Made by a program: the position numbers and the translations under genes
Source: Cryobacterium soli
GTDB lineage: Bacteria > Actinomycetota > Actinomycetes > Actinomycetales > Microbacteriaceae
DNA: 64,000 nt
Assembly (NCBI RefSeq): GCF_003611035.1
Contig: NZ_CP030033.1
Location: 1,178,001 to 1,242,000, forward strand
Reading direction: 5' to 3'
Notes under the pieces: generated by a model
Databases searched by the model: none
What the model was told of the DNA's origin: nothing
Seen by the model: the letters and a program-made list of their open reading frames with translations, nothing else
Shown here: positions 25,330-33,295 of the stretch, piece after piece
Layout: every line of letters begins with the position of its first letter
Position numbering within the stretch: position 1 is the stretch's first letter

Positions 25330-26640
25330 ATGTCCGCAGACCCCTTCCGCCTCGGCTGGTTCGGCAACCTCACCGCCCCAGAATGGAAGACGCCGTACCG
25401 CGGTAACGACCCGCTCACCTGGTTCAACGGCGACTTCCACGTCGACATGGTGCAGAACCTCGAGCGCGCCGGCTTCGACTTCATCATGCTCGAGGACTCG
25501 CTCATGGTGCCCGACATCTACCAGGGCACCGCGGAGATCGAACTCAAACACGCCCGGTACGCCCCCAAGATGGACCCGGTGGTCGCCGCCGCCATGCTCG
25601 CCCGCGCCACGAAGCACATCGGCATCATCGCCACCGCGTCGAGCACGTTCTCGCACCCGTACCAGCTGGCCCGCCAGTTCGCCACGATCAACAACCTCTC
25701 GGGCGGCCGAGTCGGCTGGAACGTCGTCACCTCCAGCGAAGACCGGGCCGCCCAGAACTTCGGCCTCGACAAGCTGCCGGAGCACGACCTGCGCTACGAC
25801 ATGGCCGAGGAGTTCATGGCCGCCGTGAAGGCCCTCTGGGGTTCCTGGGGCGAGGGCGCCATCCTCGCCGACGCCGAGAGCGGTTACTACGCCGACTACG
25901 AGAAGGTGCAGCCCGTTCACTACGAGGGCGAGTACTACAAGACTCGCGGGCCGCTCAACATCCCGGCCGGGCCGAACGGCCGTCCGGTGATCTGCCAGGC
26001 CGGCGGCTCCCCGCGCGGCCGGGACTTCGCGGCCCGGCACGCCGACGTCATCCTCGCCATACCCAACGGCGCCGCCGGTGCCAAGGAATACCGCGACGAC
26101 ATCCGTCGCCGCGCCGCGCTGATCGGCCGCGACCCCGACGAGATCAAGGTCTTCTCCGTGGTGTACCCGATCGTGGGAGAGACCGCCCGCGAAGCCGAGG
26201 AGAAGAACGCCGCCTGGTATGCGCGCAAGCAGCACAACTTCGAGGTGCAGATGACCCACTTCGCGGCCACCATGGAGATCGACTTCTCGCCGTACGACCC
26301 CGACCAGCCGATCCCCGACGACGTGTCCACGAACGGCCACCAGAGCACCCTGGAGATCTGGCGCAAGCAGCTGGCCGGCAAGACCATCCGTGAGGGCTTC
26401 AGCGGCATGCGCGTGCAGACCACCGAGATGGTCGGCACGCCAGACGGCATCGCGAGCCAGATGGACGAGTTCATGCAGGAGGTCGGCGGCGACGGGTTCC
26501 TCATCTACGGCCAGCCGATCAGCCGGCAGTACGTGGCCGAGATGACGGATGGCGTGGCCCCGGCCCTGCAGCGGCGCGGCTTGCTGCGCACGGGTTACGC
26601 GCACGACACCCTGCTCGGCAACCTCAACTCGTTCAGCTGA
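25330..26640 (+). CDS. LLM class flavin-dependent monooxygenase (NtaA/DszA type) 1
   Basis: 436 aa TIM-barrel luciferase-like protein. FRLGWFGNL at the N-terminus, ERAGFDFIMLEDS, TKHIGIIATAS, GGRVGWNVVTSSEDRAAQNFG (FMN/loop motif of the NtaA/SnaA/DszA subfamily), GRPVICQAGGSPRGRDFAARHAD and C-terminal GGDGFLIYG are all present. Such enzymes use FMNH2 from a separate reductase and O2 to cleave C-N or C-S bonds or hydroxylate. Start ATG has AAGGAGA 7 bases upstream. The stop overlaps the hydrolase start by 1 bp (TGATG). Confidence 0.9.
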   Translation: MSADPFRLGWFGNLTAPEWKTPYRGNDPLTWFNGDFHVDMVQNLERAGFDFIMLEDSLMVPDIYQGTAEIELKHARYAPKMDPVVAAAMLARATKHIGIIATASSTFSHPYQLARQFATINNLSGGRVGWNVVTSSEDRAAQNFGLDKLPEHDLRYDMAEEFMAAVKALWGSWGEGAILADAESGYYADYEKVQPVHYEGEYYKTRGPLNIPAGPNGRPVICQAGGSPRGRDFAARHADVILAIPNGAAGAKEYRDDIRRRAALIGRDPDEIKVFSVVYPIVGETAREAEEKNAAWYARKQHNFEVQMTHFAATMEIDFSPYDPDQPIPDDVSTNGHQSTLEIWRKQLAGKTIREGFSGMRVQTTEMVGTPDGIASQMDEFMQEVGGDGFLIYGQPISRQYVAEMTDGVAPALQRRGLLRTGYAHDTLLGNLNSFS

Positions 26641-27515
26641 TGCGCCGCGGCTACCTCGACCTCGCCGGCGGGCAGGTTCACCTGCGCGAGTGCGGCGCGG
26701 GCGAGACCCTGGTGCTCCTGCTGCACCAGACCGCCGCGTCCTCGGTCATGTTCGAGAAGTTCGCCGGCGAGCTCGCCGCCGGCCCGTTGGGCGCCACGCA
26801 CCGGTTCGTGGCGCTCGACACCCCCGGCTTCGGCATGTCGTACCGGCCCACGGCCCCCTACGACCTGGCCGACTGGGCCCAGGTCGTGCTCGAAGCGGCG
26901 GATGCGCTGGGCACGGACTCGTTCCACCTGCTCGGGCACCACACCGGCGCGGCCATCGCCATCGCGGTGGCCGCGGCGGCGCCGGAGCGCGTGTCGAGCC
27001 TGGCGATGATCGGCCCGCTGGTGCTCTCGCCCGCGGAACGCGCCGAGTGGGAGGCATCCGTCGCCGGCCTGGTCGTCGACGAGGCCGGCAGCCACCTGGC
27101 CACGGTCTGGCGGCAGGTCGCCACGATCGACGGCGACCCGCTGGCCTACCCGCCCGACCTGGCGCTGCGCCAGCGGGAGACGGTCGACAAGCTGGCCGCC
27201 GGCGAGCGCTGGCACGAGGCCTACCTCACGGTGTTCCGCACCGATCTCGGCGCCCAGCTGGCGTCGACAGTCTGCCCGACCGTGCTGTTCAGCGGCGTGG
27301 CCGACGTGCTGCACCCTTACGCCGCCGCGACCCTGGCCACGCGGAGCGACATCGAGTTCCATGAACTCGCCGCGGGAGCGTACCTGCTCGATCAACAGCC
27401 CGCTCTCGTCTCCGGTCCCTACGCTCGGTTCCTCCAGCGCGTCGCGTCGGTGCCGCGCGAGGTGGCCCCGGCCGAGTCCCCTGCCCCCTCCGGAGGTTCC
27501 CATGCCGTCAGCTGA
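26640..27515 (+). CDS. Alpha/beta hydrolase with unusual nucleophile elbow
   Basis: 291 aa. Alpha/beta-hydrolase landmarks: LVLLLHQTAASS (oxyanion strand), FVALDTPGFGMS, then LLGHHTGAAIAIAVA, where the G-x-Nuc-x-G elbow reads GHHTG and puts His where Ser/Asp/Cys normally sits. A late acidic strand (CPTVLFSGVADVLHP) is present; the usual catalytic His after it is not obvious. It may hydrolyse the product of the neighbouring monooxygenases, as RutD does for RutA in the Rut pathway, or may have a non-hydrolytic role. It overlaps both neighbours (1 bp upstream, 14 bp downstream). Confidence 0.8.
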   Translation: MRRGYLDLAGGQVHLRECGAGETLVLLLHQTAASSVMFEKFAGELAAGPLGATHRFVALDTPGFGMSYRPTAPYDLADWAQVVLEAADALGTDSFHLLGHHTGAAIAIAVAAAAPERVSSLAMIGPLVLSPAERAEWEASVAGLVVDEAGSHLATVWRQVATIDGDPLAYPPDLALRQRETVDKLAAGERWHEAYLTVFRTDLGAQLASTVCPTVLFSGVADVLHPYAAATLATRSDIEFHELAAGAYLLDQQPALVSGPYARFLQRVASVPREVAPAESPAPSGGSHAVS

Positions 27516-28485
27516 ACCCACCACCGCCTCGCCCCTGGTGTTCTGGAGCGTCGCGGGCGGCGACCTGCGCCGCCGCCTCGACACGATCGCCCAGCTGGAC
27601 GCCGCCGGCGTCGACGCCGTGCTGCTCGCCCAGGATTCGCTGGCCGCCGCCGACCCGATCCTGCTTGCCGGCGCCGCCAGCCGGCGTGCGCCGCGGATCG
27701 GCCTGATCGTCGCCCTGTCGCCGTGGCTGCAGCCGCCGTTCCACACGGCCCGGGCGCTGGGCACCCTCGACGCCCTCACCCGCGGCCGGGCGGGCTGGCT
27801 GGTCGACGCCGGGCCGGCCCCCTTCTCGTCCACGGACGACACCGCCCGCTGGAACGCCTCGGGCGTCACCGACCCTGCCGAGCTCGACCGTGCCGCGGCC
27901 GACTACCTCACCGCCACCGCCGCCCTCTGGAATTCCTGGGAGCCCGGCGCCCTCATCGCCGACGTGGATGCCGGCCAGTACGTCGACCCGGCCCGGGTGC
28001 ACGTGCCGCACCACCGCGGCGAGTTCTTCGCCGTGCGCGGGCCGCTCAACATGCCCCGCTCGCCGCAGGGCCGCCCGGTCATCGTGGCCCGCTGGCCGCA
28101 GGGCGCCACGGAACCGGACGCGGCGAGCGCCGCCGCCGACCTGCTGGTGGTGCGCGGTGAAGCGGATGTCGCCGCGGCCAGGCTCCACGCCGCCACGGTG
28201 TTGCTCGAACTGACCGGTACCGCGGCGACCGCGCCGCCGCAGACCACGGCCGACGGGTACCTGTTCTCCGGCATCGCCGACCCCGCGCTCTACGGCCAGG
28301 TCGTGCACACGGTGTTGCCGGGGCTGCTGCCGCACCGCGGCCGCGGCGGGCTGCTGCGCGAGCGCCTGAGCCTGCCCGCTCCGGACTTCGACTGGGCCGA
28401 CCCCACCCCCACCCCGGCCACCACGGCCCTCGCACGCACAGCCCCTGCACGTACAGCTTCGGCCACGACGGAGGACCCCGCATGA
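27502..28485 (+). CDS. Shortened LLM-like protein lacking the flavin-site motif
   Basis: 327 aa. It is recognisably paralogous to the neighbouring monooxygenases: AQLDAAGVDAVLLAQDS, APRIGLIVALSP, ALTRGRAGWLVDAG, ATAALWNSWEPGALIADVDAGQY, GEFFAVRGPLNMPRSPQGRPVI. About 100 residues are missing from the C-terminal half, and where the paralogues have GWNVVTS it has GWLVDAG. The tail is Pro/Thr/Ala-rich. It could be a non-catalytic partner subunit, as in two-subunit luciferase-family enzymes, or a decaying copy. Start ATG 27502 has GGAGG 5 bases upstream, inside the hydrolase gene; its stop overlaps the next start by 4 bp. Confidence 0.75.
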   Translation: MPSAEPTTASPLVFWSVAGGDLRRRLDTIAQLDAAGVDAVLLAQDSLAAADPILLAGAASRRAPRIGLIVALSPWLQPPFHTARALGTLDALTRGRAGWLVDAGPAPFSSTDDTARWNASGVTDPAELDRAAADYLTATAALWNSWEPGALIADVDAGQYVDPARVHVPHHRGEFFAVRGPLNMPRSPQGRPVIVARWPQGATEPDAASAAADLLVVRGEADVAAARLHAATVLLELTGTAATAPPQTTADGYLFSGIADPALYGQVVHTVLPGLLPHRGRGGLLRERLSLPAPDFDWADPTPTPATTALARTAPARTASATTEDPA

Positions 28486-29774
28486 ACGCCGAGCCCACTC
28501 CCCCGACCACCAGCCCCGACGAGCGTCGCCGGATGCTCCTGGGCTGGTTCGTGAACTACATGCCCACAGCCTGGAACCGGCCGTGGGCCGGCAGCACGCC
28601 CACCGGCTGGACCGACGGCGAGTTCTACCTCGATATGGCCCGTGCCCTGGAGCGCGCCTCGATCGACCTGGTCATGCTGGAAGACTCCAGCGTGGTTCCG
28701 GAGAACTTCGGCAGCAGCATGGCGGCTGAATTCAAAGCCACGACCAAGGCGCCCAAGCACGACCCGCTGCCCCTGGCCGCGGCCATCTCCCAGGCCACCG
28801 AGCGGCTCGGCATCGTCACCACCATGAGCACCAGCCTGTACCCGCCGCACCGCCTCGCCCAGCTGCAGGCCACCCTCGACCAGCTCAGCGACGGCCGGGC
28901 GGGCTGGAACATCGTGACCTCGTTCGAGAACCTGGCCGCGCAGAACGTTGGCCTCGACACCCTCTGGGAACACGACGAGCGGTACGCCCGCGCAGAGGAG
29001 TACGTGAGCCTGGTCGACGAGTTCTGGACCGGCGCCGACGGGGTCGCCTTCGACGGCGACTACTACGCGGCTGCGGCCCCGTCCGCCCTGCCGCCGGTGC
29101 AACGCCGCCCCGTGCTCTGCCAGGCCGGAGGCTCCTCCGCCGGGATGGACTTCGCGGCCCGCTGGGCCGACCTGATCGTGTCGGTGCCCACCGGCCTGCC
29201 GGCCATGAAGGCGTACCGGGACGGCATCCGCCAGCGGCTCGAGCGCGCCGGCACCGACCCCGACTCCTGCCGGGTGCTCTACATGGTCACGCCGATCCTG
29301 GGCGAGACCGTCGCCGAGGCGGAGGCCACGGAAGCCCGGATGTACTCGGCCGACGGTGACAACTTCCTGCGCCGCCTGGTGCAGCTCTCCAACGTCTCGG
29401 AGATCGACTTCGCCCAGTACGACCTCGACCGGCCGATCCCCGAGGATGCCACCACCAACGGGGCGCAGAGCATCCTCGACGCCATGAAGGCCGCCACCCG
29501 CGGGTCGAGCCTGCGGCAGGCCATGGCCGGCAAGGGCGAGTCCACCTCGCTCCGCCTCGTCGGCACCCCGCAGACCGTGGCCGACCAGATGGAGGAGGCC
29601 ATGGAGGTCGTCGGCGGCGACGGCTTCCTGCTCTTCCACGGCGGCGGCGGGCTGATCAGCCGGCACTACCTCGACGAGGTGCTCGACGGCCTCGTCCCCG
29701 AACTGCAGCGCCGCGGCCTCGCCCAGACCGGGTACGGCCCCGGCACCTTCGGCGAGCGCCTCGCCGCCCGCTGA
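28482..29774 (+). CDS. LLM class flavin-dependent monooxygenase (NtaA/DszA type) 2
   Basis: 430 aa, same fold as the enzyme at 25330: LLGWFVNYMPTAWNRPWAG, LERASIDLVMLEDSS, GRAGWNIVTSFENLAAQNVG, RPVLCQAGGSSAGMDFAARWAD and C-terminal VVGGDGFLLFHGGGG. The FMN-contact motif is intact, so it should be active with an external flavin reductase. It starts at ATG 28482, overlapping the shortened paralogue by 4 bp (ATGA), so the two are translationally coupled and could form a heteromer. Confidence 0.9.
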   Translation: MNAEPTPPTTSPDERRRMLLGWFVNYMPTAWNRPWAGSTPTGWTDGEFYLDMARALERASIDLVMLEDSSVVPENFGSSMAAEFKATTKAPKHDPLPLAAAISQATERLGIVTTMSTSLYPPHRLAQLQATLDQLSDGRAGWNIVTSFENLAAQNVGLDTLWEHDERYARAEEYVSLVDEFWTGADGVAFDGDYYAAAAPSALPPVQRRPVLCQAGGSSAGMDFAARWADLIVSVPTGLPAMKAYRDGIRQRLERAGTDPDSCRVLYMVTPILGETVAEAEATEARMYSADGDNFLRRLVQLSNVSEIDFAQYDLDRPIPEDATTNGAQSILDAMKAATRGSSLRQAMAGKGESTSLRLVGTPQTVADQMEEAMEVVGGDGFLLFHGGGGLISRHYLDEVLDGLVPELQRRGLAQTGYGPGTFGERLAAR

Positions 29775-29824
29775 CCTGGTGCACCCACCACTGCCCCAAC
29801 GACATCCTTCAGAAAGAGGCACCC

Positions 29825-31159
29825 ATGTTCCACCTCGGCTGGTTTCTCGGCAACGGTTTCGGCATTCAGCCCTGGAATGCGAAGGGCGGTGACGGCCCCT
29901 GGGTGGGCTCGAACGTCACTGACTGGATGAAGCCCGACATCTACGTCGACCTGGCCACCTCGATGGAACGCGCCGGCTTCGATTACATCCTCATCGAGGA
30001 CACGGCCATGGTGGAAGACAGCTACAAGGGCACCGCGGAGACCAGCCTGCGGCGTGGGTTCATGGCCCCGAAGAACGATCCGATGCCACTCGTGCCGCTG
30101 ATGACCCAGCGCACCAAGCACATCGGCATCATCCCCACGGCCTCCGTCATCCAGTACCCGCCGTACCTCGCCGCCCGGCTGTTCACCACCCTCGACCACC
30201 TCACCGAGGGCCGGGTGGGCATGAACGTGGTCACCAGCGTCACCGACCGGGTGGCGCAGAACTACGGTTTCGCGCAGCACTTCGACCACGACGAGCGTTA
30301 CCTGATGGCGCAGGAATGGGTGGACGTGGTGCAGCAGCTGCAGGGCTCCTGGCAGCCCGGCGCGGTTCTCGCCGACCTCGAGAGCGGCATCTACGCCGAC
30401 CACACCAAGGTCGAACCGATCGACTTCGTGGGCAAATACTTCTCTTCCCGCGGACCGTTGAACACCATCCCCGGGCCACAGGGCCGCCCGCCGGTGGCGT
30501 CGGCCGGCGGCTCGGAGGCCGGCCGGGACATGGCCGCACGCTACGACGACACCATGATGTCGATGTGCAAGACCGTCGAGGAGATGAAGGAATACCGCGC
30601 CGACATGCGCCGCCGGGTCGCCTCCTATGGCCGGGATCCCGACAAGGTCAAGTTCCTGTTCCTGGTCACCCCGGTCATCGCCGCCACCGACCAGGAGGCC
30701 AGGGACCTGGCCGCGGCCTCTCTCGCGGGCCGCGCGAGTGACGCCGCGATCGAGTACAACCTCTGGAACATGTCGTACACCAGCGGCGGCCGAATCGACT
30801 TCGGTGCCATCGACCCCGACACCCTGGTGTCCGACATCGACTTCAGCCGGCAGAACGGCGAACACAGTTCCGTCGCGGCCATCTTCCAGGACAGCGCGGG
30901 CAAGACCCTGCGCGACGTCGTGGCCAGCTCCTTCCAGATCACCGACCTCGGCCTCGTCGGCAGCCCCGACACCGTCGCAGCGAAGATGGGCGAGATCATG
31001 GAGGAGGTCGGCGGTGACGGCTTCCTGCTCTACCTGCCCACCACCCGCCGCAACATGGCTGAGGTCGCCGATGGCTTGGCGCCGGCTCTGCGGCGCCGCG
31101 GCCTGATCCGCGACGGCTACTCCGGCACGACGCTCCGCGATCACCTCTTGGAGTTCTGA
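29825..31159 (+). CDS. LLM class flavin-dependent monooxygenase (NtaA/DszA type) 3
   Basis: 444 aa. N-terminal FHLGWFLGNGFGIQPWN, ERAGFDYILIEDTAMV, TKHIGIIPTASV, EGRVGMNVVTSVTDRVAQNYGF, RPPVASAGGSEAGRDMAARYDD and C-terminal GGDGFLLYL. It is complete, with the NVVTS motif. An N-terminal WFLGNGFG segment absent from paralogues 1 and 2 suggests a different substrate pocket. Start ATG has AAAGAGG 8 bases upstream. The RutA-like gene begins 1 bp after its stop. Confidence 0.9.
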   Translation: MFHLGWFLGNGFGIQPWNAKGGDGPWVGSNVTDWMKPDIYVDLATSMERAGFDYILIEDTAMVEDSYKGTAETSLRRGFMAPKNDPMPLVPLMTQRTKHIGIIPTASVIQYPPYLAARLFTTLDHLTEGRVGMNVVTSVTDRVAQNYGFAQHFDHDERYLMAQEWVDVVQQLQGSWQPGAVLADLESGIYADHTKVEPIDFVGKYFSSRGPLNTIPGPQGRPPVASAGGSEAGRDMAARYDDTMMSMCKTVEEMKEYRADMRRRVASYGRDPDKVKFLFLVTPVIAATDQEARDLAAASLAGRASDAAIEYNLWNMSYTSGGRIDFGAIDPDTLVSDIDFSRQNGEHSSVAAIFQDSAGKTLRDVVASSFQITDLGLVGSPDTVAAKMGEIMEEVGGDGFLLYLPTTRRNMAEVADGLAPALRRRGLIRDGYSGTTLRDHLLEF

Positions 31160-31160
31160 G

Positions 31161-32267
31161 ATGAAGTGCGGAGTGTTCCTGCCCACGGCCAACAACGGCT
31201 ACATCTACTCGACCAACGCTCCGCAATACCAGCCGACCTACGCGCTGAACAAGCAGATCACGGTGGATGCCGAGAAGCACGGCTACGATTTCGCCCTCTC
31301 CATGGTGAAGTACCGCGGCTTCGGCGGGGAGACCGACTACTGGAACCACGCGGTGGAGTCGACGGTGCTCATGGCCGCGCTGGTCGAAGCGACCAGCACC
31401 ATCAAACTCTGGGCATCCGTCGGGGTGCCCTCGGTGAACCCGGCCATGGTCGCCCGCCTCAGCGCGACCCTCGACGACGCCTCAGCGGGCCGGTTCGGCG
31501 TGAACATCGTCGCCGGCTGGAACCGCTACGAATATGAGCAGATGGGCCTGTGGCCGTCCGAGGACTACTACACCGACCGGTACGCCTACAGTGCCGAGTT
31601 CATCAGCATCCTGCGCGGGCTCTGGAAGCACGGCAGGCTCACCCACCGGAGCGATTTCTTCGCCCTCGACGACTGCCTCGTGCAGCCCACGCCCGAACAC
31701 GGCGTCACCGTGATCGTGCCGGGCCAGTCACCCGCGAGCCTGGATGTGGCGGCGGCCCACGCCGACGTCAACTTCATCCTCGGGCCCATCGACGAACTCG
31801 CGCAGGCCGCTGCCGGTCTCGCCGAACGCTGCGAACGGCTCGGCCGGCACTGTGAGAGTGCCGTGCTGCTGGGCATCATCATGGCGGAAACCGACGAGGA
31901 AGCCGTGGCCGAGGCGCAGCACTACATGGCCGGCGTCGACCTGGGCGCCCAGGCCGGAATTGCCGCTGCGGCCCGCAACGACCGCACCGGAACCGCCGTG
32001 AACGTGGGTCTGAAACGGCAGGAGGGTGGCGTACCGCCGGTCGTCTTCGACCACCCGGACCGGGCCGCGTTCCTGCAGGGTTCCTGCTGGTACTCCCCGC
32101 ACATCGTCGGCTCCTACCGGCGTATCGCCGCCTATCTCGACGCCCTGGAACTCGAGGCCGGCGTGGCCAGCGCCGTCCTCACCTTCGCCGACTACACGGG
32201 CGACGTCGTGCGGTTCGCGGAGAACGTCATGCCGCTGATGCAGACCTACCACGCCCCGGTCCGGTGA
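31161..32267 (+). CDS. RutA-like LLM flavin monooxygenase
   Basis: 368 aa. It is distinctly like pyrimidine oxygenase RutA: MKCGVFLPTANNGYIYSTN, APQYQPTYALNKQI, DFALSMVKYRGFGGETDYW, GRFGVNIVAGWNRYEYEQMG and C-terminal ADYTGDVVRFAENVMPLMQ align block by block with E. coli RutA as I recall it. RutA oxidises the uracil ring using FMNH2 and O2. None of rutB, rutC, rutE, rutF or rutG is in the window, so this is not a standard Rut pathway and the substrate may be a different heterocycle. The gene is tightly coupled to the preceding monooxygenase. Confidence 0.85.
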   Translation: MKCGVFLPTANNGYIYSTNAPQYQPTYALNKQITVDAEKHGYDFALSMVKYRGFGGETDYWNHAVESTVLMAALVEATSTIKLWASVGVPSVNPAMVARLSATLDDASAGRFGVNIVAGWNRYEYEQMGLWPSEDYYTDRYAYSAEFISILRGLWKHGRLTHRSDFFALDDCLVQPTPEHGVTVIVPGQSPASLDVAAAHADVNFILGPIDELAQAAAGLAERCERLGRHCESAVLLGIIMAETDEEAVAEAQHYMAGVDLGAQAGIAAAARNDRTGTAVNVGLKRQEGGVPPVVFDHPDRAAFLQGSCWYSPHIVGSYRRIAAYLDALELEAGVASAVLTFADYTGDVVRFAENVMPLMQTYHAPVR

Positions 32268-32386
32268 ACTCACGGGCAGCCGTCGCGGCATTGTCGACGA
32301 TTGGTCACACGGATGAAACGGCGGATTGTTACGTTGGCGAGAGGTCCGGAATCCCCCGGGCCGCATCCGCCGAACAGGAACCTGCC

Positions 32387-33145
32387 ATGCCAGACGACCA
32401 GCCTGCAACGGCCACCGGCACGTCGACGAACCAGACCCGCCGCGCCTACGACCTGCTGCGGGTGATGATCAGGTCCGGCGATGTGGTCGTCGACCAGAAG
32501 CTCGTGGAAGACACCCTGATCCGTTCCCTGGGCATCACCCGCACGGCCATCAGGGAAGCACTGCAGCAGCTGAGCGAGGAGGGCATGGTCAGCCGGCAGC
32601 GGCGCAGCGGGACCCGGCTCAACCGGGCGGTGCTGCAACTGCCCATCGACGACATCCTGCCGTGGAAGGCATCCACCCGCTTTTCGGTGATCCGTACCGA
32701 CTACCGAACCGTGCAGACCACGCCCACCGTGGCCGCCAAGCTGCAGACCACCGACGACTACGTGGGCCTGGTGGAACACTGCTTCTTCGACGACGCCGTG
32801 GCCGTCGGCGTGCGGATCGCGTACTTCCGCCGCAGCTACTCCCAACCGCCGGTGTGGCAGAGCTGCCCGAGCCTCGCGGATGCCTTCGAGGCCGTCTACG
32901 GATCGCCGCTGGCCGAGATCCGGTCGGTGGTGGATGCCGGCGCCTGCGACCCGGCCACCGCACGGATGCTGGGCATCCCCACCGGCTCGCCCGTACTGGT
33001 ACGTGAACAGGTGCTCGTCGACAGGCGCGACATCGCCCAGGAGTACACCTTCTCCTATTACCCGGCCGGAACGGTGTCCTTCCCCATGACGACCGTCAAG
33101 GTGGCCGAGGAGACCCTGGCGCCGCTGCCCGCACTCCGGGCGTGA
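32387..33145 (+). CDS. GntR-family transcriptional regulator
   Basis: 252 aa. The winged helix covers about 15-80 (YDLLRVMIRSGD, LGITRTAIREALQQLSEEGMVSRQ), closest in style to FadR-type GntR heads. The C-terminal domain (FSVIRTDYR, GLVEHCFFDDAVAVGVR, LGIPTGSPVLVREQVLVD, FSYYPAGTVSF) is like the UTRA ligand-binding domain of the HutC group. It is the last gene of the island and probably controls it in response to the imported compound or a product. Start ATG 32387 has AGGA 9 bases upstream; the gap to the RutA-like gene is 119 bp, so it may have its own promoter. Confidence 0.85.
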   Translation: MPDDQPATATGTSTNQTRRAYDLLRVMIRSGDVVVDQKLVEDTLIRSLGITRTAIREALQQLSEEGMVSRQRRSGTRLNRAVLQLPIDDILPWKASTRFSVIRTDYRTVQTTPTVAAKLQTTDDYVGLVEHCFFDDAVAVGVRIAYFRRSYSQPPVWQSCPSLADAFEAVYGSPLAEIRSVVDAGACDPATARMLGIPTGSPVLVREQVLVDRRDIAQEYTFSYYPAGTVSFPMTTVKVAEETLAPLPALRA

Positions 33146-33197
33146 CCGGAAACCGCACCGGTTCGAGGGTGTCAGCGGCCGTTGCCCAGGCCGCACC

Positions 33198-33203
33198 TAT
33201 AGT
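33198..33203 (+). promoter_or_regulatory. -10 hexamer of the DEAD-box helicase gene
   Basis: TATAGT about 93 bp before the GTG start, predicting a 5' untranslated region of roughly 85 bases, unusually long for this window. No clear -35 was found. Confidence 0.4.
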
Positions 33204-33295
33204 CTGGTGTCATTCACCGGCGTCGGATCGGTGGACTTGCGCCTGAAGCAGAAGACGGGCGCATCCCGCTTCGAGCAAGACAGGCAAACAAAAAA

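Noticed and set aside
32290..32301. ATTGTCGACGAT near-palindrome upstream of the GntR gene as an autoregulatory operator
   Set aside because: Built around a single GTCGAC site, which is common at this GC, and no matching copy occurs before the island's first gene.
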